This document shows positions 8,248-16,001 of a stretch of 64,000 nt of DNA, piece by piece (within the stretch, counting starts at the first letter, position 1; the number at the start of each line of letters is the position of its first letter). Below the pieces are notes generated by a model. The model was not told the DNA's origin and made no database searches. It saw only the letters and a list, made by a program, of their open reading frames with translations. A program made the translations under genes and the position numbers. The stretch spans positions 310,001-374,000 of the forward strand of contig CAVSQX010000001.1 of assembly GCA_963730225.1 (NCBI GenBank). Reading direction: 5' to 3'. The DNA is from CAVSQX01 sp963730225 (lineage in GTDB: Bacteria > Planctomycetota > Phycisphaerae > Tepidisphaerales > Tepidisphaeraceae).

Positions 8248-9228
8248 CTAGCTCCTGATTAAATCCAACGACGCCTTGTCCGCGTTTCCCGTCACCGTTG
8301 TGCCCTCGGGCACGATGCTGTTTCTCGGCAGCGACGCGAATGGTCCGATCACGCACTCCGCTCCGACATTCGAATCCCGCCCGATGAACGTGAACGGATG
8401 AATCACCGTCTCGGTGCCGATGGCCGCTCCATCTTCGACGTACGTTCCGTGCGAGCTGACGATGGTAACGCCGTCGCTGCGCAGCTTCCGCTGAATCCGA
8501 TCCTGCATGATCGCATCCACCTCGGCCAACTGGATGCGATCGTTCACCGCCAGCGAATCTTCCTGGGTCACCGCCTGCACCGCCAAAACCTTCTTCCGAT
8601 CTTTTTTCAGAATCGAGTAAATGTCTGTCAGGTAATATTCTCGCTTCTTGTTTTCATTCGTCAGTTTACCGAGTGCCGAAAGCAGCGCGTCGGTTCGCAC
8701 GCCATAGTAGCTCGGAAAAACCTCGCGAATCTCCCGCTGCTGCGGCGTCGCATCGGCCTGCTCGACAATCTCCACAAATTCCCCGTCTTTGTCGCGGACA
8801 ATCCGTCCATATCCCGTTGGATCATCCAGCACCGCCGTCGCCATGCTCGCCGCCGCTTTTTCCGCATGATGCGCCGCCAGCAGCGTCTGCAATACCTGTC
8901 CGCGGATCAGCGGTCCATCAGCGGTGAGAATAAAAACATCTCCGCCTTTTTTATCCAATTCCCCCGCGCACATCTGGGCCGCGTGGCCGGTGCCCAGTTG
9001 CTCGGTTTGCTCGATCCACTGAATTCGTGGATCGTCGCCGAATTGCGCGATGATCTGATCCTTCCCATGCCCCACGACCACCAGAATACGCTGACACCCC
9101 GCCTCGTAACACGCGCGCAGCACATATTCCAGCATCGGCCTTCCGCACACTTCATGCAGCGGTTTGGGCCGGCGCGATTTCATCCGCGTCGATTTCCCCG
9201 CCGCCAAAATAATCGCCGAAACGCTCAT
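8248..9228 (-). CDS. glmU: GlmU-type UDP-GlcNAc pyrophosphorylase, shortened C-terminus
   Basis: 326 residues. The N-terminal nucleotidyltransferase domain has the signature LAAGKSTRMKSRRPKPLHEVCGR-type start, the Mg/sugar-binding LTADGPLI and EFVEIVEQADA. A short left-handed beta-helix follows (VTIVSSHGTYVEDGAAIG, IGRDSNVGAECVIGPF). Typical bifunctional GlmU is about 455 residues, with a full acetyltransferase helix. Here only about five hexapeptide turns remain and the CoA-binding end is missing. It probably makes UDP-GlcNAc from GlcNAc-1-P, with acetylation supplied by another enzyme. It is followed closely by prs, as in many bacteria. Confidence 0.85.
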   Translation of the reverse strand: MSVSAIILAAGKSTRMKSRRPKPLHEVCGRPMLEYVLRACYEAGCQRILVVVGHGKDQIIAQFGDDPRIQWIEQTEQLGTGHAAQMCAGELDKKGGDVFILTADGPLIRGQVLQTLLAAHHAEKAAASMATAVLDDPTGYGRIVRDKDGEFVEIVEQADATPQQREIREVFPSYYGVRTDALLSALGKLTNENKKREYYLTDIYSILKKDRKKVLAVQAVTQEDSLAVNDRIQLAEVDAIMQDRIQRKLRSDGVTIVSSHGTYVEDGAAIGTETVIHPFTFIGRDSNVGAECVIGPFASLPRNSIVPEGTTVTGNADKASLDLIRS

Positions 9229-9271
9229 GCTCTTTTCTAGTCTCTAGCACCTGGTCTCTGACACCTGGCAG

Positions 9272-9342
9272 CTACCCGGCCTGGATTCGAACCAGGACAA
9301 AGAGAACCAAAATCTCTTGTGCTACCGTTACACTACCGGGTA
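9272..9342 (-). tRNA. tRNA-Gln (anticodon UUG)
   Basis: The minus strand folds into a cloverleaf. The acceptor stem TACCCGG pairs with CCGGGTA. The D arm is GTGTAACGGTAGCAC. The anticodon stem AGAGA/TCTCT encloses the loop TTTTGGT with anticodon TTG. The T arm contains GTTCGAATC. CCA is not encoded. It lies 44 bases upstream of the glmU-like gene on the same strand. Confidence 0.93.
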
Positions 9343-9811
9343 AGCGAATGGGGCAGAGCCGATCAGCCCGGGCGAAAGCGGAATTTCGTTTCGCTCAGAC
9401 ACAATCCGATATGCGACCGTTCGCGGAACGTGAGCCGAATTTATTCCTTCTCTTGGCTCATCCCGGAGGCCCGAATCGGTTCAAACCGCGAGTCCGACCC
9501 GGCTTATCTACCCGACCGGCTACGCCGCCGGCCCTCTCGACAAACGCCCGTCAATGCGGGATACGCACGTTATGGTAGGGCCGGTGGCGCGGGTGTCAAG
9601 AAGTGCAAGTTGGCCAAAACCCAAGCCTCCAATCCCAACCAAATCCCAGGACTCGATGACCAATGTCCAATTGAGATTTGGTTATTGGAGCTTCATTGGG
9701 ATTTGGGAATTGCTCCTTGAGATTTCGCCCGCTCGCTTGCAGTCCCCCGTCTCCGAAGTATATTTTCCAGCAGGTCACGATGGCCGCCTCACGATTCAAG
9801 GACGAATCATC
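9343..9811. other. Gene-free stretch with an AT-rich dispersed-repeat hairpin
   Basis: No convincing gene is present. Bases about 9605-9720 depart from the GC-rich background and contain the words CCAATCCCAACCAAATCCCA and ATTGGGATTTGGGAATTG, which are partly complementary and can fold. This is the pattern of short dispersed repeats often found between planctomycete genes. The last 50 bases should hold the promoter and ribosome-binding region (AAGGACG) of the lipoprotein gene at 9812. Confidence 0.6.
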
Positions 9812-10960
9812 ATGTCTCACCTTCGCCGATGCATCCCGCTCAATCTGGCCGCGGTGTTCTTCCTGGCGGTTGGATGCCAGACTCCCAAACCCGCGCCAAC
9901 TCAGACGCCGCCTTATCCCGGCACCGCCGCGCCGCCGGTGGTGAAACCGGCGGGCTCCACGCCCGTGCCGCCGACTCAGCCGGTCGATTCCGGTGCGCCG
10001 TTGCCCGAAGCCTTGTCGCAGAAGACTTCGCAATTTGCTCAAAGTGTCGAGCCGGCATCAACGCCGCCGGCGAAGCCCGCGCCGTCGATTGTGCGATGGG
10101 CTCAGCCGCACCAGCCCAAAGCCGCCGCCAACACTCCGGCCGTCGCTCCGCCTCCGTCGACCCCCAATCCGCGTGTGACCGCGATCGCCGGATCGGCCGA
10201 GGCCAACGCGATGTCCGATGTGCCGGCCATCGTGCCCGAATCCTCCGACTTCCCCGATCGCGCCCAGGCCCACGCCGGCGACTCCCTGGACCAGCAGATC
10301 GCCCAGCGCATGCGCGACAATCCGCGCGATGTCGTCGCGCAGCTCGACAGCCAATTGCTGGCCATGCTGGAAGACCAATCTTCGCCGCAGTTGATGACCC
10401 TCTCCGCGCTGCCGCCGGAGGACCGCGAGATGGTCGCCGCTCTGATCGACGGCCTGACCAATTTCCGCACCGTCGTGCGGCAGGACAACAACATGCTCCT
10501 GTCCGGCAAAATCCGTCCGCTCCTGGACATGGCTGATCGGCTGCGCCAGCAGGCGGATTTATCCGTCCCGACGCTGGCCTTGTGCCGAAAAGTCGACGGT
10601 TTCGGACGATACGATCCGATCGATCCGCCGCGCTTCCGTGCCGGCCAGGAGAATCCGGTCATCGTTTACTGCGAGGTCGAAAACTTCGCGTCCAAGTTGG
10701 ACGATCAGAAAATGTGGGAAACCCAACTCACCCAGGAAGTCACGCTTTTCACCGATACCGGAATGCTGGTCTGGAAGGACAAGACGCGCGACATTTCCGA
10801 CTCCTGCCGAAATCGTCGGCACGATTTCTTCATGTACGATCTGGTCCGCCTGCCGGCCAATCTTTCGATCGGGCGATATATCCTGAAAGTGACCTGCGTC
10901 GATCGCACCGCCAGCCGAGTCGCCGAGCGCACCGTGCCCGTCGAAATGGTCGTGGAATAA
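9812..10960 (+). CDS. Pro-rich lipoprotein of unknown function
   Basis: 382 residues from the ATG at 9812, chosen because it gives a lipoprotein signal peptide (LAAVFFLAVGC, lipid-modified Cys22) and has AAGGACG upstream; the frame is open for 86 codons further upstream without sense. A Pro/Thr/Ala-rich spacer covers about residues 23-150. A folded C-terminal part follows (about 170-382), with RKVDGFGRYDPIDPPRF, NPVIVYCEVENF and SIGRYILKVTCVDR. The latter looks like an immunoglobulin-like or DUF-type beta domain found in planctomycete envelope proteins. Function unknown; location inferred to be the outer envelope. Confidence 0.85.
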   Translation: MSHLRRCIPLNLAAVFFLAVGCQTPKPAPTQTPPYPGTAAPPVVKPAGSTPVPPTQPVDSGAPLPEALSQKTSQFAQSVEPASTPPAKPAPSIVRWAQPHQPKAAANTPAVAPPPSTPNPRVTAIAGSAEANAMSDVPAIVPESSDFPDRAQAHAGDSLDQQIAQRMRDNPRDVVAQLDSQLLAMLEDQSSPQLMTLSALPPEDREMVAALIDGLTNFRTVVRQDNNMLLSGKIRPLLDMADRLRQQADLSVPTLALCRKVDGFGRYDPIDPPRFRAGQENPVIVYCEVENFASKLDDQKMWETQLTQEVTLFTDTGMLVWKDKTRDISDSCRNRRHDFFMYDLVRLPANLSIGRYILKVTCVDRTASRVAERTVPVEMVVE

Positions 10961-11005
10961 ATCCGCTCCGTTCTCGGCCCTTTTTTTCTGTATATTCTGC
11001 ACTCC

Positions 11006-11842
11006 ATGGGCCGACTGAAAAGGATTCTCACCGACTTCTTCGGCTTGTGCGCGGTGTGTGGCGTCGGCGTGGGAGTTCGCTGGTTGCTGGCCGTCGCCAG
11101 CCGATTTCGCGCCTGCCGTCGCGCCGGAAATCTCCAGCCCGCTGATGCCGTGCTGGGAGACGGCCCGATTTCCGTCCGGCTCGGCCACGCCAAAGCCAGG
11201 CTGACCGCCGATCGCGTCCTCACCGGCATTCGCGAAACCTGGGTGCGCGACGGCTATCTCGGCCGCGGGTTTCTCACCATCGCTCCCGATGCCACCGTCG
11301 TAGATTTGGGATGCAACATGGGCGCGGTCACCACGTTGGCTCTGGCCCACGGCCCCGCCGTGCGCGTCGTGGCCGTCGAGGCCGATCCCCATGAGTGCCT
11401 GCGAATTCAGCGAAACTTGGAGTTAAACGGTTGGTCGGTGCGCGCCCAGGTCATCAATGCCTTCATCGGCGGACCCACCGCCTGCCAGCAGCGATTGGCC
11501 GGTACCGACCGCGCCCGAGGCGTTGGCATCATCAGCGAAGACGAATTGCTCGATCGCGTCGGCGGCAGAATCAATTTTCTCAAGTGTGATATCGAAGGCA
11601 GTGAATTCGCCCTGTTCTCCGACAGCAGCCGATTGCTTGGGGCTTCGGATCAGATCGCCATGGAGATTCATCCGACCGAAGGTGACGCCCGGCAACTTCT
11701 GGAGCGATTGAAATCCGCCGGATTCGAGCTTCGAACCCACACCGAGCCGCCCACCATCACGGTGCTCTGCCGGCGCCCTCAGGCCTTGAGCTCGTCGAAC
11801 GTTCCCACCACCGGCAGCTTGCCCACCAGGGGCCGCACGTAG
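11006..11842 (+). CDS. FkbM family SAM-dependent methyltransferase
   Basis: 278 residues. An N-terminal hydrophobic segment (about residues 10-35, FFGLCAVCGVGVGVRWLLAV) may anchor it to the membrane. The methyltransferase fold starts at TVVDLGCNMGAVT (SAM-binding motif I) and continues with VVAVEADPHE, NFLKCDIEGSEF and QIAMEIHP, the order seen in FkbM proteins. These enzymes O-methylate sugars, lipids or other small molecules. The 3' end overlaps the end of the convergent phosphofructokinase gene by 64 bases, so the last 20 residues may be non-essential. Substrate unknown. Confidence 0.85.
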   Translation: MGRLKRILTDFFGLCAVCGVGVGVRWLLAVASRFRACRRAGNLQPADAVLGDGPISVRLGHAKARLTADRVLTGIRETWVRDGYLGRGFLTIAPDATVVDLGCNMGAVTTLALAHGPAVRVVAVEADPHECLRIQRNLELNGWSVRAQVINAFIGGPTACQQRLAGTDRARGVGIISEDELLDRVGGRINFLKCDIEGSEFALFSDSSRLLGASDQIAMEIHPTEGDARQLLERLKSAGFELRTHTEPPTITVLCRRPQALSSSNVPTTGSLPTRGRT

Positions 11843-13002
11843 TTCTTGAACGCCTCCGTGATGTCGTTGCCGTTGCGGAGGTAGGAGGCATCCATGTGCT
11901 TGGTTTCGCGCGCGACGGTGGACAGCGGCGTGAGAAACGTTTCGATTTTATACCCCGCGCCGCCGACGCGCCGCATCGCCACGCTTCCCTCGACGTTCTT
12001 CGCATCCCCGCTGTACTGCACCGCCGTTTTCCCGACCAGCCGCGCCTCGGCCGCGTCGGTTTCACTGACGAACCCCGGAAAACTTCGCTGCAAATATCCG
12101 AACGTGTCGGCCCGCACGCGCAGCTTCTTGCCGCCGGCCGGAATAATTTTCTTCGTTACCAGCGCCGACATGTAATCCCCCAGCGCGCCGGTGCCCGAAA
12201 GCTGGACATTGCCGTGCGCGTCTTTTTCCAGATTCGCCGCCATCGCCTCCGCCCAGGTTTTTCCGCCCGGCTGGCTGACGCCTTCGCTCACCGCGATCAG
12301 GCAACGTCCGTGCTTGCGATACACCGAATCCACATCCGCCAGAAATTTATCTTCGCTCAACGGGCTTTCCGGCACGTAAATCAGATGCGGCCCATCCTCA
12401 TCGTGCTGCCGCGCCAACACCGAAGCCGCCGTCAGAAACCCCGCGTTGCGGCCCATGATCACGTCGATCTTCACTCCCGGCAGGCTGCGATTGTCGTAAT
12501 TGTCTCCCATCATCGCCGCCGCCACGAATTTCGCCGCCGAGCCGTAACCCGGCGTGTGATCGTGAACGCGCAGATCATTGTCGATCGTCTTGGGAACGTG
12601 GAACGTCCGCAGTTCGAATCCTTCCGAACGCGCCAATTCGTTGACGATCCGCGCCGTGTCCGCCGAATCGTTTCCGCCGATGTAGAAAAAGTAGCGCACA
12701 TCGTGCTTTTTGAACGCCGCAAATATTTTCTCGCAATACGCCTGATCCGGTTTGTCGCGCGTCGATCCCAGCGCCGCTGCCGGCGTCTGCGCAATGCGCT
12801 CCAGCAGATCATCCGACGCATCCTTCAGCGGAATAAAATCTTCGTTGATGATCCCGCGCACGCCATGCCGCGATCCAAGCAGTTGCTTGATGTGTCCGGC
12901 CTTGCGGACTTCCTGAATCACGCCAACCAGCGACTGATTGATAACCGATGTCGGCCCCCCCGATTGCCCGATCACCGCATTTCCCTGCACCAGAGAACTC
13001 AT
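11779..13002 (-). CDS. pfp: Pyrophosphate-type 6-phosphofructokinase
   Basis: 407 residues. Features of the phosphofructokinase fold are NAVIGQSGGPTSVINQSLVG at the start, YIGGNDSADTA, the catalytic PKTIDNDL and MGRNAGFLTAAS. The Lys in PKTIDND (Gly in ATP enzymes) marks the PPi-dependent group. The phosphate-donor loop reads GGNDS where GGDD(S/T) is common for PPi enzymes, so donor use is likely, but not certain, to be PPi. It phosphorylates fructose 6-phosphate reversibly. ATG at 13002 has AAGGG upstream. Convergent with the FkbM gene. Confidence 0.9.
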   Translation of the reverse strand: MSSLVQGNAVIGQSGGPTSVINQSLVGVIQEVRKAGHIKQLLGSRHGVRGIINEDFIPLKDASDDLLERIAQTPAAALGSTRDKPDQAYCEKIFAAFKKHDVRYFFYIGGNDSADTARIVNELARSEGFELRTFHVPKTIDNDLRVHDHTPGYGSAAKFVAAAMMGDNYDNRSLPGVKIDVIMGRNAGFLTAASVLARQHDEDGPHLIYVPESPLSEDKFLADVDSVYRKHGRCLIAVSEGVSQPGGKTWAEAMAANLEKDAHGNVQLSGTGALGDYMSALVTKKIIPAGGKKLRVRADTFGYLQRSFPGFVSETDAAEARLVGKTAVQYSGDAKNVEGSVAMRRVGGAGYKIETFLTPLSTVARETKHMDASYLRNGNDITEAFKNYVRPLVGKLPVVGTFDELKA

Positions 13003-13020
13003 AAAAAGCCCTTATCTCAA

Positions 13021-13070
13021 AGGATGAATGAAGAATGAAGAATTGAATTCATCCTTCATCCTTCATCATC
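13021..13070. repeat. AT-rich ATGAAGAATGAAG hairpin repeat
   Basis: The sequence GAATGAAGAATGAAGAATT is followed directly by its near complement TTCATCCTTCATCC. It lies between two minus-strand genes. This low-complexity hairpin type recurs in many large bacterial genomes. No T-tract follows, so termination is uncertain. Confidence 0.6.
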
Positions 13071-13072
13071 CA

Positions 13073-14185
13073 TCAATCAATCTTGACTTCTTTGCCCGCC
13101 GCCGCCGATCGATACACGCCGTCGAGCATTTTCTGCACCGCCAGCCCGTCGTCGCCGGGCGCCTTCAGCGGCGTTCCCTTCAGGCATCCGTCGACGAAAT
13201 TCCGCAGCTTGCTGCTGAACAGGCTGGGGAAATCGGTTTTCGGACTCAGGTAACCCGGCACGCTGTTGAGCATCGTTCCCGCACGATCGGTGAACAGCGC
13301 CGGCGGGTCCCATGTCGCCCCTCCTTTGTCGCCCATCAGCGTGAAGTTCCAGATGTCCTTCTCGATGTGGGCCGCAAACGACGCCTCGATCTGTAAAATC
13401 GCTCCGTTGTCAAAGCGAATCTGCCCGATGGCCAAATCCTCCACGGTGTACGTTTGATAATCCCAGTTCGGCCACATCGAGGTGACATCGCTTTTCTTAT
13501 TTCCCATGTACGTCCAGGTATTTCCGCTGGCGGCCACCGGCCTGGGCGAACCCATGGAATAGTGAGCCATTTCAATCACGTGCACGCCGATGTCGATCAT
13601 CGGCCCGCCGCCCTGAAGCTCCTTGCGACCGAAAACTCCCCAATTGGGAATCCCGCGCCGCCGCAGCGCCTGGCATTTGACGAACATCACGTTTCCCAGC
13701 TCGCCCCCGTCGCGCGCCCGCGTGATGAAATCCGTATTAGGGTGATAGCGATACTGAAATCCCACCGCCAGCTTGCGCCTATTCTTCTTCGCCGTATCGA
13801 TCATCTTCTGGCACTCGACCGGGTTCATCGCCATCGGCTTTTCCACGATGACATGCGCCCCCGCGCTGGACGAATCAATCGCCGGCGCTGCGTGCACGCC
13901 GTTGGGCGTGCAGATGTTCACGGCATCGGGCTTGATCTCCTTGAGCATCGTCTTCCAATCTTTGAAGACGGCCGGCACGTCCCACTTTTCGCTCATTACG
14001 CTCAGACGATCCGGATCGATATCCACGCCCGCCACAATTTCCACATCCGCAAAGTTCTTCAGCACCCCCAGATGCGTCTGCGCGATTCCCCCGCAGCCGA
14101 TGAAGGCCATCCGCAATTTCTTCCCCGAATACTCCTGCTTCTTCTCCATCCCCAACGAGTCGGTTGAAACGCTTTTCTCAGCCAT
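13073..14185 (-). CDS. Gfo/Idh/MocA family NAD(P)-dependent oxidoreductase
   Basis: 370 residues from ATG 14185, preceded by AAAGGAAC; the frame is open 23 codons further upstream. The Rossmann fold begins KLRMAFIGCGGIAQTHLG. The family's catalytic segment VIVEKPMAMNPVECQ (EKP) follows, and then the C-terminal alpha/beta domain with GGGPMIDIGVHVIEMAHYSMGSP. These enzymes oxidise or reduce sugars and related alcohols and are extremely abundant in planctomycetes; the substrate cannot be read from sequence. The adjacent genes give no pathway context. Confidence 0.9.
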   Translation of the reverse strand: MAEKSVSTDSLGMEKKQEYSGKKLRMAFIGCGGIAQTHLGVLKNFADVEIVAGVDIDPDRLSVMSEKWDVPAVFKDWKTMLKEIKPDAVNICTPNGVHAAPAIDSSSAGAHVIVEKPMAMNPVECQKMIDTAKKNRRKLAVGFQYRYHPNTDFITRARDGGELGNVMFVKCQALRRRGIPNWGVFGRKELQGGGPMIDIGVHVIEMAHYSMGSPRPVAASGNTWTYMGNKKSDVTSMWPNWDYQTYTVEDLAIGQIRFDNGAILQIEASFAAHIEKDIWNFTLMGDKGGATWDPPALFTDRAGTMLNSVPGYLSPKTDFPSLFSSKLRNFVDGCLKGTPLKAPGDDGLAVQKMLDGVYRSAAAGKEVKID

Positions 14186-14397
14186 TTGAACGGTTCCTTT
14201 GTTTTCAGAGCGGGATAGTGTGTGCAGAGGCGAAGCGATTTGCAATTCCCGCACTTCACCGCCGTAGAGATTTGCGCAGTTCTATCGGGATAGACTTAAC
14301 CTGCGGCCAAACCGGATCGCTTTGGCCGCCCCAGAGTGCCGGCTGTCAGCGCTCCCAACATTGCACCCGACCGACTCGCGCGCCCCGCAATCGACGA

Positions 14398-14433
14398 ACA
14401 AAAAAAGAAACCCATCCCCGACTTGGGGATGGG
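14398..14433 (-). terminator. Intrinsic terminator
   Basis: On the minus strand CCCATCCCC and GGGGATGGG form a perfect 9-bp stem with a 5-base loop, followed by TTTCTTTTTTTG. It lies just after the stop of the SYLF lipoprotein gene (14456) and is the clearest rho-independent terminator in the window. Confidence 0.9.
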
Positions 14434-14455
14434 CTTCCAAAAGTCATCGAACAAA

Positions 14456-15013
14456 CTATTGCGCCGAAGCAATCGGCTCATAGTCGAATTTCTGGCCGCC
14501 AACCGATGCTTCCGTCATCAGTCCGCCATGCACGTTGGTGAAGACGCTAACGTCGTTTTCCCACTTGCTGTCGGCCGCAGCGCCCGCTTTGGCGGCCACC
14601 GCAGAAGCATCCGCCGTCAAGGTGAATTGGCCGGCCTGGAACCGCTGCATCGCATCGGCAGTTTTGAACAAAATTAGCTCGCCGTACGTCTGTCCACCGA
14701 TGGACACCCCGACGCTCGCCTCGGTCAGATTGGCGTAGCCGATGCGGCGACCTTGCGCGTAGACCACTCCCTGACCATATCCCCCACCCACGCCGACGGC
14801 CCCTTTCCCGACCGACGGAAAGATCGCGTATCCGTACGAATTGTTCAAAACGTTGTCCAGCGTAGGATCCTGCGTCTTGAAATCATTCATGGCCGACGCC
14901 GCATCGTTGTTCAACTCCGCCCTGTCAGCTGTGGTCGGTGGAGCCGTTGAACATCCCGCAAGGAATAGGGCGGCCGTACCCAGCATAGCAAAAATGTAAG
15001 TTCCAAATCGCAT
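14456..15013 (-). CDS. SYLF/YSC84-domain lipoprotein
   Basis: 185 residues from ATG 15013 (AAGGA seven bases upstream). A TTG five codons further up is less likely. The signal peptide ends LFLAGCSTAPP (lipid Cys21). The mature part has the SYLF pattern: a helical start, then YAIFPSVGKGAVGVGGGYGQGVVY, ASVGVSIGGQTYGELILF, a helix and KWENDVSVFTNVHGGLMTEASVGGQKF. SYLF domains bind lipids, and bacterial members are secreted or envelope lipoproteins of unclear role. A strong intrinsic terminator follows, so it is monocistronic. Confidence 0.88.
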   Translation of the reverse strand: MRFGTYIFAMLGTAALFLAGCSTAPPTTADRAELNNDAASAMNDFKTQDPTLDNVLNNSYGYAIFPSVGKGAVGVGGGYGQGVVYAQGRRIGYANLTEASVGVSIGGQTYGELILFKTADAMQRFQAGQFTLTADASAVAAKAGAAADSKWENDVSVFTNVHGGLMTEASVGGQKFDYEPIASAQ

Positions 15014-15247
15014 GAAGATGTCCTTCAACTAATGGTTATGCCAAGCTCATGCACCGGGTACTCCCCGGCGCTCTCCACCCCCTGGTAGCAAACACCGTGC
15101 GAGCCGGGCGGCAGATGGCGCGAATTAAAACAATTCTGCGGCCGTGGAGCCCCAGCTAACAGCGAACACGCGCCAAGAATGCGCGACTCATTGATTCCGC
15201 GACAGAAAGCGCAGGGTAGCCGCTCTTTTTTCTCGCACAGATCATCC

Positions 15248-15862
15248 TCACGGAAGTAGTATTTCGCCCCAGCAAACGCAGCGCAGCTCATGGCCGCGCA
15301 ACTCGGCTTCGACGAGGTCGGTGTGGCCCAGGTCGTGCGCGATTGCAAAGTCGCAAGCGATGTTGCCCAGCACCATCGGTAATGCGTGGCGATAGGTGCC
15401 GCCGTGGCCGACAAGAACGATGGTGGCGTTGGGGACGGTGCCGAAACGCTCGATCAGTTGCTCGATGAACGGAACGAATCGGCGGCGGATGTCGTTACAG
15501 CTTTCCCCGCCAGGCATGCGCGCATCCAACTCGCCGTCGGCCCAGTGGCGGATGAGTTGGGCATAACATTCCCAGCCTTCTTGATCGCCCCGTCCTTCAT
15601 AAATGCCGACGTCGTATTCCACCAGCGCCGCCTCGATCTCGTTCCGTACGCCGAGACATTCGCCAAGGATCTGTGCAGATTCGACGGCGCGCCGCAGCGG
15701 ACTTGCAAAGATCGCGCTGATTCCCCGCCCGGATAACTTGCTCGCCAGCGCCAGAACCTGCTGCCGCCCCAGCGGCGTCAACGGATGCTGCCAGCCGCGG
15801 TTGGAAAAGACGTTCAGCCGATTCGCTTCACTCTCGCCATGGCGAACGAAGATCATTCGCAT
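15248..15862 (-). CDS. Histidine phosphatase (phosphoglycerate mutase-like)
   Basis: 204 residues from ATG 15862 (AGAGGG upstream). The catalytic RHG is in MIFVRHGESEANR. Other family residues are SPLRRAVESAQ (second Arg) and the late HGG in IVLVGHGGTYRHALP. The fold covers phosphoglycerate mutases, fructose-2,6-bisphosphatases and alpha-ribazole phosphatases. Nothing here decides among them, so a general phosphomonoesterase is the safe call. The 234 bases downstream, to 15013, hold no obvious gene. Confidence 0.85.
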   Translation of the reverse strand: MRMIFVRHGESEANRLNVFSNRGWQHPLTPLGRQQVLALASKLSGRGISAIFASPLRRAVESAQILGECLGVRNEIEAALVEYDVGIYEGRGDQEGWECYAQLIRHWADGELDARMPGGESCNDIRRRFVPFIEQLIERFGTVPNATIVLVGHGGTYRHALPMVLGNIACDFAIAHDLGHTDLVEAELRGHELRCVCWGEILLP

Positions 15863-16001
15863 CGTGCCCTCTGGTGATCGTAGAAGACATCGGGTCACCA
15901 AGTGAAATGCGGTTCAACGATCGGCGAGACTAAAGGGGATGGGCGAGACGAAACGGAACGTAGCTGTCTGGACTTCCCCGCGTTTCCTTTAGTCCTTCCC
16001 T

